Below, in pieces: positions 15,769 to 22,790 of a stretch of 33,483 nt of DNA. Made by a program: the position numbers and the translations under genes. The notes below the pieces were generated by a model. It saw nothing but the letters and a program-made list of their open reading frames with translations. It was not told where the DNA came from and made no database searches. Position 1 is the stretch's first letter. Each line of letters starts with the position of its first letter. The stretch comes from Chryseobacterium sp. Leaf201 (lineage in GTDB: Bacteria > Bacteroidota > Bacteroidia > Flavobacteriales > Weeksellaceae), in contig NZ_LMKA01000078.1 of the NCBI RefSeq assembly GCF_001421435.1, positions 2,084 to 35,566 of the forward strand, written 5' to 3'.

Positions 15769-16683
15769 CTATGAATTACGTCTGCCTCCGAATCCGGACC
15801 TGCCGGATCCTGAAGATCTTCCGCCTCCGTGGGAAGCCTGCCCTCCCATTCTGGCTATTCTTGTTCTTTCGGCTTTGCTCATGGATGCAAATCCTCTTCC
15901 TGATGTATCTCCTCCTGACGATGAACCGCCTCTATTACCTCCGGAACCGGAATTGGAACCACGTCCTGATTCTGATCCGTTGCCGGACCCTGATCCTGAA
16001 GATCTTCCGCCTCCGTGGGAAGCCTGCCCTCCCATTCTGGCGATCCTTGTTCTTTCGGCTTTACTCATGGATGCAAATCCTCTTCCTGAGGTATTTCCTC
16101 CTGACGATGAACCGCCTCTATTGCCTCCGGAACCGGAATTGGAGCCACGTCCTCTTCCAGATCCTGATCCTGAACCTGAAGATCTTCCGCCTCCATGGGA
16201 AGCCTGCCCTCCCATTCTGGCAATCCTTGTTCTTTCAGCTCTGCTCATGGATGCAAATCCTCTTCCTGAATTGCCGCCTCTTCCCTGTCCTGAAGATGAT
16301 CTTCCACGCGACTGAGATCCGCCTGAACCACGCCCGCCTGAAGCAAATCTTCCCTGGCTGTCACGCTGCTGACTGCCGTTTCCGGAACCTCCGCGGCCAC
16401 GGCTGTTACCGCTGTCATCATCATAGTCCTCATCATAGTCCTCATCATCATCGTAGTCTTCATCATCATAATCCCCGTCATCATAATTATCATCATCTTC
16501 TTCATAATCCCCGTCCTCGAAGTAATCTTCGTAATCAGAAAAATCGTCATCATACTCTTCATCTTCACTGGCATCACTGTAACCGTGTTCGTAGCCTAAC
16601 TGATACGCTTCTTCAAGCATTGACTGTTCATCATCTGATGAGTTTCTTCCTGAGTTCCTGTTGTTTGAATTTCTGTTGTTCAT
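15769..16683 (-). CDS. Acidic, glycine-rich stress protein with three KGG-type repeats
   Basis: The 304-residue protein has a Ser/Asn-rich start, an extremely acidic Asp/Glu/Tyr tract (about 41-91), then Gly/Ser/Arg-rich linkers carrying three near-identical 25-residue units, RGFASMSKAERTRIARMGGQ followed by ASHGG, at 141-165, 201-225 and 263-287. These match the stress-induced repeat motif (KGG family, as in YciG/GsiB), with MGG in place of KGG. Period is about 60 residues. The protein should be disordered and strongly bipolar in charge, acidic in front and basic behind, which suggests binding to nucleic acid or condensation; this is inference. It is followed by a strong terminator and a YciF-type gene. 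Confidence 0.8.
   Translation of the reverse strand: MNNRNSNNRNSGRNSSDDEQSMLEEAYQLGYEHGYSDASEDEEYDDDFSDYEDYFEDGDYEEDDDNYDDGDYDDEDYDDDEDYDEDYDDDSGNSRGRGGSGNGSQQRDSQGRFASGGRGSGGSQSRGRSSSGQGRGGNSGRGFASMSRAERTRIARMGGQASHGGGRSSGSGSGSGRGRGSNSGSGGNRGGSSSGGNTSGRGFASMSKAERTRIARMGGQASHGGGRSSGSGSGNGSESGRGSNSGSGGNRGGSSSGGDTSGRGFASMSKAERTRIARMGGQASHGGGRSSGSGRSGFGGRRNS
15823..16263 (-). repeat. Three direct DNA repeats encoding the KGG units
   Basis: Units of 75 bases at 15823-15897, 16009-16083 and 16189-16263 are almost identical in DNA as well as protein, with similar Gly/Ser linkers between. This indicates recent tandem amplification or ongoing gene conversion. Confidence 0.8.
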
Positions 16684-16781
16684 AACATTTACTTTTTTGT
16701 TATTAATATAAAGTGATGTACATACTCCCTGTTGGATGCCGGACTATGCGTTTGGTTCTTTTTTAAGCATGAAACTACCTG

Positions 16782-16801
16782 CATGTCATAAAAATGACAT
16801 G
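16782..16801. repeat. Perfect inverted repeat upstream of the KGG gene
   Basis: CATGTCAT-AAAA-ATGACATG has 8-base arms and a 4-base centre. It lies between the 69-codon gene and the KGG gene, about 100 bases before the KGG start. It contains GTCAT and ATGAC in the opposite order to the FNR-like boxes. It could be an operator, or a weak AU-rich hairpin ending the 69-codon transcript. No TAnnTTTG was found at the class II distance. Confidence 0.5.
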
Positions 16802-16853
16802 TAATATTCGGAGATTATGGATTTTAATATCTCTCCTGAAGAAAATCAGAATG

Positions 16854-17063
16854 CTACACTGAGATGACCGACAGCGGGCTTTCTGCCCCGAAAGATGAAC
16901 CGGGACCGGACATAATATCTGCCTGAACCTGTCCGGGATTCATACTAACTGAATCCATAGCTGGACTTGTCCGCGCATTGATTGGTCCTACAGACCGTAT
17001 TTCTTTTGTACAATCCATCATTGTAAATCCTGTGATACGGACTGCTGTTATTAACCGTTTCAT
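16854..17063 (-). CDS. 69-residue protein of unknown function under an FNR-like promoter
   Basis: The product starts MKRLITAVRITGFTMMDCTK and ends SFGAESPLSVISV. No signal peptide, membrane segment or known domain is seen; it is rich in Ser, Pro, Gly and Met with a single Cys. The main support that it is a real gene is upstream. A TAGCTTTG element lies with its last base 24 bases before the ATG, and an FNR-like box sits at the class II distance before that. The only other ATG with the same spacing to such a promoter is the 12-codon ORF at 8280. It lies between the KGG stress gene and Crp/Fnr gene 2. A small regulatory or secreted peptide is possible; I cannot tell. Confidence 0.5.
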   Translation of the reverse strand: MKRLITAVRITGFTMMDCTKEIRSVGPINARTSPAMDSVSMNPGQVQADIMSGPGSSFGAESPLSVISV

Positions 17064-17086
17064 ATCATTATTTTTAATTGGTACAT

Positions 17087-17130
17087 CAAAGCTAGAGAAT
17101 ACGTAATCCCTATCCTATGATCATTGTCAT
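17087..17130 (-). promoter_or_regulatory. FNR-like box and promoter for the 69-codon gene
   Basis: On the minus strand ATGAC-AATG-ATCAT (17117-17130) is followed after exactly 22 bases by TAGCTTTG (17087-17094). Arms match except one G-T position. Box-to-promoter spacing is identical to the sites at 8211 and 18431. Confidence 0.7.
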
Positions 17131-17609
17131 AATGAATAAAAATATTTATAAATATCTATTATCTAAACGATTAAGCTATAAAACAACTTCTCTTTATACC
17201 GGTATTTATTACAGGTATTAGAGACAAAGAATGTATTTATGATAAAAATAATTTCAACGGATCTGCAGGAGAAACTGAGGTGCGGATTTATAACATTTAA
17301 TCATTGCTTAACAGCCCGTAATGATGGTCCACCCATTTGCAGATGCACGCAAGAATTGTATAAAAATACGGTTAAAATTTATTTGTTGAAAACCCCGCCG
17401 GTAATTATTGCGGATAAGATAAATAATCTGAATCCAGATATCATCATTATACTTCAGAGATCTGAATCTATTTTTTTGAATAGTCGGTTAAGTCAGATTA
17501 AACGTGATATATTATTTATTGTACACTGCACATTTTACGGTAGTATTTAATTTAAAATTACAGCCTGAAGCCAAAATGTATTGAAGTGGCATCAGATAAA
17601 ACGTGCGGT
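17131..17609 (+). other. Spacer with one doubtful ORF (17239-17550)
   Basis: The only long frame here is 17239-17550 on the plus strand, 103 codons beginning MIKIISTDLQEKLRCGFITF. It has no recognisable domain, no clear ribosome binding site and no promoter element that I can see, and it is convergent with Crp/Fnr gene 2. It may be chance or a decayed gene. Nothing else was seen in this stretch. Confidence 0.25.
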
Positions 17610-18206
17610 TTAATAAAATATTTTCCTGCCTTTTATCATCAGGATATTATTTTTCTCCAGCTTCTTGATTGCCCTTATTGCCGTTTCCAGGGAAAGCCCG
17701 GTCAGTGAGGCAAGCTGCTGCCGGGTATGCGGGATTTCCAGTGAGAATTTATCTTTATTCTCGTGAGATTCTTTCATTAATTCCATAATTTCAACCAGCC
17801 GTTCTTCAGCATTTTTGCTGGTAACGGTGTGCATTAACGTTGATTTCTCAAAGGTAATATCCGCAAGTGCAGAATAAATATCCGTAAAAATATGTGGATG
17901 CTGCTGCAGCAACTGAAAGAACTGCTCTCTCCTGATCTTAAGGATAATGCATTTTGAAAGGGCGACGGCATTCACAGGATATGGTTTCCCGAGAATAAGC
18001 ATCGATTCGCCGATACAGGTCCTGTCTGAAATGATGTTCTGTATAAATTCTTTACCATCTTCTGTATACCTGTTCAGTTTCACTTCACCGGTAACGATCT
18101 GATAGTAAAACTGAGGTACAGCATGCTCCCGAAATATGTAATCGCCGGCATTATACTGCTCTTCAATTGCTTCTACAGTCTGCAAAAGTTCTTCTGTGAT
18201 AGACAT
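17610..18206 (-). CDS. Crp/Fnr-family transcriptional regulator 2
   Basis: The 198-residue product is collinear with regulator 1, with no gap and the same C-terminal block IPHTRQQLASLTG. The beta-roll domain covers about 15-110 (GDYIFREHAVPQFYYQI, TCIGESML) and the winged helix 155-198. In the recognition helix L173, E174 and R178 sit at the FNR positions V208, E209 and R213. Few cysteines are present and none form an FNR-type iron-sulfur motif, so the signal is not oxygen through a 4Fe-4S cluster; the ligand is unknown. It is transcribed from a predicted FNR-like promoter 225 bases upstream and is divergent from regulator 3. Confidence 0.9.
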   Translation of the reverse strand: MSITEELLQTVEAIEEQYNAGDYIFREHAVPQFYYQIVTGEVKLNRYTEDGKEFIQNIISDRTCIGESMLILGKPYPVNAVALSKCIILKIRREQFFQLLQQHPHIFTDIYSALADITFEKSTLMHTVTSKNAEERLVEIMELMKESHENKDKFSLEIPHTRQQLASLTGLSLETAIRAIKKLEKNNILMIKGRKIFY

Positions 18207-18430
18207 AATGTTAGTTTCTGTTTGTTTTACTTTTCTGTTTTACTGGTATAAAGCTTATGAGGCAAAAAATCAGCATTGCATATTAATTGACAGCATAGCG
18301 TTATATTAAAAAGTAATAAAAACTCTATGGCCTGATAAAAGAATTGCAATAGTTTACAAGGCCGGAACAGATTGGATTTATTGAATTCTTATTATTAAAT
18401 TATAGCATTTTACTTCCCGATCCGGCTTGC
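18207..18430 (-). other. Long leader of Crp/Fnr gene 2
   Basis: About 220 bases between the predicted start site and the regulator ATG. It is AT-rich; no ORF longer than a few codons and no clear riboswitch or attenuator was seen. Regulator 1 has a leader of similar length. Confidence 0.4.
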
Positions 18431-18475
18431 CAAAGATAGATATATAGTACAGCCATAATTATGATATAGATCATA
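18431..18475 (-). promoter_or_regulatory. FNR-like box and promoter upstream of Crp/Fnr gene 2
   Basis: On the minus strand ATGAT-CTAT-ATCAT (18461-18474) is followed after exactly 22 bases by TATCTTTG (18431-18438). Both 5-base arms are perfect. The promoter region is also similar in sequence to the site at 8211 (ATATGAYCTA ... TCATA ... TCTATCTTTG). Confidence 0.75.
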
Positions 18476-18723
18476 TTTGATAAACCCATGCAGCAATGGG
18501 CTGTTATATGTGTTTTCCGAAAGCTATTTCTCTACTGAGAAAACGGTAAATCCTGTCTGCATGTGATGATTTCTTTCTCTATAAAAAAAACAATTATTAT
18601 ACATAATCACTGAAGATCTGCCTGTATGGTTCAGTAGTTGTAGAAAGCATATAATTGGTTTATGTATAGTTGCAACACTGCATTCGGCACATTATCCGAT
18701 TATTCACCAGTTAAATCTATTCT

Positions 18724-18767
18724 CGCATTCAAATCATAATCGAATAAATATTTAGATTGTATATTTG
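18724..18767 (+). promoter_or_regulatory. Half-site and promoter for Crp/Fnr gene 3
   Basis: TATATTTG (18760-18767) fits TAnnTTTG, 80 bases before the regulator ATG. Exactly 22 bases upstream lies the promoter-proximal half ATCAT (18733-18737); the distal half is degenerate (CGCAT). Confidence 0.5.
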
Positions 18768-18847
18768 CTGTTGGTTTAGAGTATATTCAATAGATACCGG
18801 TGTTTCCAAGTAATATCATCTATTGTGAGATTAGTTAATTATAAGTT

Positions 18848-19447
18848 ATGGCCATACAAGAAGACTTGCTTATTACTTACGGAGCAGAAATTATTCATCT
18901 ACAGCAATCAGGATTGCTTTTTGAAGAAAATGCTGCACCAGCGTATTATTTTCAGATTAAGAAAGGCAAGATAAAGCTTACCAATTTCAAGCCGGGAGAC
19001 GGAGAGTTCATCCAGAGTATTCATGATCATGGCGAATCTGTTGGGGAGGTGTTCTTATTCTGCAAACACCACCGATATCCCGTTAATGCTGTGGCAACGG
19101 AAGACTGCACCATCTTACGGCTGGAACGTCCCAACCTGCTAAAACTGCTGGAATCTGATTTTGACCTTCAGCTGCAGTTTCTCCGAAGCTGCGCGGAAAG
19201 AACCTATTACAGTTATATTTTCTTAAACAGCCTGACTTCAGAAGACGCCACGCACCAGCTGCTGACCGTGCTGAACCATCTTAAAGAAAACCAGGATCAG
19301 ACGGAGCGCTTTTCCTTTAAGGTTCCCTATACCAGAAAAGAACTTTCTTCGTTAACAGGCCTCAGGATCGAAACCGTGATCAGGATTTTAAAAAAACTGC
19401 AAAGCGAAGAAATCGTTAAGATTGTAAAAGGAAGGGTGTATTATTAA
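18848..19447 (+). CDS. Crp/Fnr-family transcriptional regulator 3
   Basis: The 199-residue product has the same architecture but is more distant from regulators 1 and 2: beta roll at about 15-112 (SGLLFEENAAPAYYFQIKKG, ESVGEVFLFC) and winged helix from 155 (FSFKVPYTRKELSSLTGLRI followed by ETVIR). I174, E175 and R179 occupy the FNR-type recognition positions, so it should see related half-sites. It is divergent from regulator 2, with 641 bases between them holding an FNR-like box facing left and a half-site facing right. No ligand can be predicted. Confidence 0.9.
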   Translation: MAIQEDLLITYGAEIIHLQQSGLLFEENAAPAYYFQIKKGKIKLTNFKPGDGEFIQSIHDHGESVGEVFLFCKHHRYPVNAVATEDCTILRLERPNLLKLLESDFDLQLQFLRSCAERTYYSYIFLNSLTSEDATHQLLTVLNHLKENQDQTERFSFKVPYTRKELSSLTGLRIETVIRILKKLQSEEIVKIVKGRVYY

Positions 19448-19863
19448 GCCTTTTCTTTTATTCATCGTTAGTATTAATATTTACCTTATTTAGAATTATT
19501 TCTTATTATCAAGTATCATCTAACTGTTTAAGGTACAAAGAAAGCTTAAACAATGAATGATTCACATATTTTACTATTCAGTAAAGCTATCAGACATTGC
19601 CATATTCTTTCCATAATCATAATCTGAATGATTTTGAGTCTTACATTGTGTTGCGGGCATTTCAGTTCTGCGGGATTCTATATTTCCTACCGCAGAGTTT
19701 AAAATTTAATCTCTCATGATGAATAGATCGTTATTAAAGCTCCGACTGCCCTGCCCTGCTTATAAGTCCATATAATAAAGTTGGTTACATAAATAAATTA
19801 GCTTCCCGGGGTTGTGAGTTATAAAAATATTTGTAATATTGTAACAACCAAATATTCAATCAT
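19448..19863 (+). other. AT-rich spacer before the double-glycine peptide gene
   Basis: No gene longer than about 25 codons and no clear terminator for regulator 3 was seen. Near the right end, AATATTTG (about 19828-19835) is a weak match to TAnnTTTG with TTG about 20 bases upstream, and may be the promoter of the peptide gene. Confidence 0.35.
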
Positions 19864-20055
19864 ATGAAAACAAATCTTAAAGGTCTAAGATCATTAGACA
19901 AAAAGCAGTTAAAAAATATTTTAGGAGGATACCCGATGTGTCCGGAAGATTTACAATGTGGAAATGACTGGTGCTGTATCAACGGAGCATGCCGGCCTAT
20001 TTCACAGGCGGGACCGGGCCATCTCTGCATGGCAATCGTAGATCCCATAAGCTAA
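19864..20055 (+). CDS. Double-glycine leader peptide with a cysteine-rich core (bacteriocin-like)
   Basis: The 63-residue precursor starts MKTNLKGLRSLDKKQLKNIL and then GG, a classic double-glycine leader (hydrophobic positions before GG) as in bacteriocin-type secreted peptides common in Chryseobacterium. Cleavage after GG would leave a core of about 40 residues with six cysteines in the pattern C-x5-C-x4-CC-x4-C-x11-C, suggesting disulfides. Export would need a C39-peptidase ABC transporter, and none is in the window. It is followed by its own terminator. Antimicrobial action is an inference from the leader type only. Confidence 0.7.
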   Translation: MKTNLKGLRSLDKKQLKNILGGYPMCPEDLQCGNDWCCINGACRPISQAGPGHLCMAIVDPIS

Positions 20056-20084
20056 AACCGGATATCCATACATTTCAAATTACT

Positions 20085-20112
20085 TCCCCGGCGATATTGT
20101 CGGGGATTTATT
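20085..20112 (+). terminator. Terminator of the double-glycine peptide gene
   Basis: TCCCCGGC and GTCGGGGA (one G-T pair) with a 6-base loop, followed by TTTATTTTT. Confidence 0.75.
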
Positions 20113-20185
20113 TTTAAGCAGTTATAAATTATGGTATTTAATCACTTTAACTGTGCTAAAATTTTCATTTCACGTTCTACCGACT
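20113..20185 (+). other. Short spacer before the CRISPR array
   Basis: An AT-rich 73-base stretch in the position of a leader. It contains no TAnnTTTG element that I can find, so a conventional leader promoter is not evident. Confidence 0.4.
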
Positions 20186-21504
20186 GTTGTGAATGGCTTT
20201 GGCTACGCCGAATCCTCCAACCCTATACCCTACCGGATTTCAAAATTTACTATCTTCGTGATTAGTCACAGCCGCCCTGACGGGAATGTTGTGTTTTAGG
20301 TAGTTGTGAATTGCTTTCAAAATTTACTATCTTCGTGATTAGTCACAGCCTATAATTGCAGATATTGTTTGCTGCTATGGTTGTGAATTGCTTTCAAAAT
20401 TTACTATCTTCGTGATTAGTCACAGCTAATGCTACTTCATGGATTAAGTCTGTGACGTTGTGAATTGCTTTCAAAATTTACTATCTTCGTGATTAGTCAC
20501 AGCATAAGGGGGCTAGGCAACAAGCCTGCCAGTGTTGTGAATTGCTTTCAAAATTTACTATCTTCGTGATTAGTCACAGCTAGTCTTTCCACCGCGTGTT
20601 CGCGTGTATTGTTGTGAATTGCTTTCAAAATTTACTATCTTCGTGATTAGTCACAGCACAGGCTTTCCCGTTGGTACATCCTGAATAGTTGTGAATTGCT
20701 TTCAAAATTTACTATCTTCGTGATTAGTCACAGCTTCCGGCAGCCGGGGTAACACTTACGGAGAGTTGTGAATTGCTTTCAAAATTTACTATCTTCGTGA
20801 TTAGTCACAGCTAGTAGTTCAATTGGTGCTGTGACAGCAGCGTTGTGAATTGCTTTCAAAATTTACTATCTTCGTGATTAGTCACAGCGAAATTTTATGT
20901 GGAAAATACGTTGACTTCGTTGTGAATTGCTTTCAAAATTTACTATCTTCGTGATTAGTCACAGCAATCGCTTTGAAGTGGTCAGTGTGGTCTTCGTTGT
21001 GAATTGCTTTCAAAATTTACTATCTTCGTGATTAGTCACAGCAACTGTTTCCGGGGATGTGCGGTCTGATACGTTGTGAATTGCTTTCAAAATTTACTAT
21101 CTTCGTGATTAGTCACAGCTAGCGAAGTTGCCAATTATATAACATCTAAGTTGTGAATTGCTTTCAAAATTTACTATCTTCGTGATTAGTCACAGCCGAT
21201 CATTTTGGAGGAGCTGTTGAGAGCATGTTGTGAATTGCTTTCAAAATTTACTATCTTCGTGATTAGTCACAGCTATAATGCTACTTTTACATGTACGAAC
21301 ATAGTTGTGAATTGCTTTCAAAATTTACTATCTTCGTGATTAGTCACAGCGAATTGGCTGTATCGTGGTACGAACCCCCAGTTGTGAATTGCTTTCAAAA
21401 TTTACTATCTTCGTGATTAGTCACAGCGAGATATAACAAAGTAATAAGTTTGCTTAAGTTGTGAATTGCTTTCAAAATTTACTATCTTCGTGATTAGTCA
21501 CAGC
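20186..21504 (+). CRISPR. Type II-C CRISPR array, 17 repeats and 16 spacers
   Basis: Repeats are 47 bases, starting GTTGTGAATTGCTTTC and ending GATTAGTCACAGC, with a period of exactly 77, so all 16 spacers are 30 bases. Intact repeats run from 20303 to 21504 (starts at 20303 + 77n, n = 0-15) with no variation noticed. The first repeat is broken: its first 15 bases (20186-20200, one mismatch) are separated from its last 32 (20241-20272) by 40 foreign bases. The array is read rightward because the tracrRNA, with its own promoter and terminator, is read rightward and is complementary to repeat bases 2-22. It is convergent with cas2-cas1-cas9 and ends 6 bases before a shared terminator. Confidence 0.97.
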
Positions 21505-21510
21505 CTCAAA

Positions 21511-21545
21511 AAATAAACTACTGAAATTCAGTAGTTTATTTTTAT
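21511..21545. terminator. Bidirectional terminator between the array and the cas operon
   Basis: Perfect 14-base arms AAATAAACTACTGA (21511-21524) and TCAGTAGTTTATTT (21528-21541) with a 3-base loop. T-rich tracts follow on both strands, so it can end both the array transcript and the cas9-cas1-cas2 transcript. Confidence 0.85.
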
Positions 21546-21561
21546 TTTCAGAATTTAAAAT

Positions 21562-22786
<1,225 letters not shown>

Positions 22787-22790
<4 letters not shown>

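Noticed and set aside
15759..16685. Long plus-strand frames opposite the KGG-repeat gene
   Set aside because: They are mirror frames of a low-complexity Gly/Ser/Asp gene; the minus-strand product has a known repeat motif and a terminator in the right place.
17239..17550. 103-codon plus-strand ORF as a confident gene
   Set aside because: No domain, promoter or ribosome binding site was found; kept only as a doubtful ORF inside a spacer.
18403..18408. ATG 23 bases after the promoter of Crp/Fnr gene 2 as a leader peptide
   Set aside because: It encodes only two codons before a stop, so the position is probably coincidence.
20303..21504. GTGA-TTAG-TCAC inside each CRISPR repeat as an FNR/Crp box
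   Set aside because: The TGA and TCA words are separated by 4 bases here but by 6 in the ATGAY-N4-RTCAT boxes, so the spacing does not fit; it is better explained as part of the repeat.
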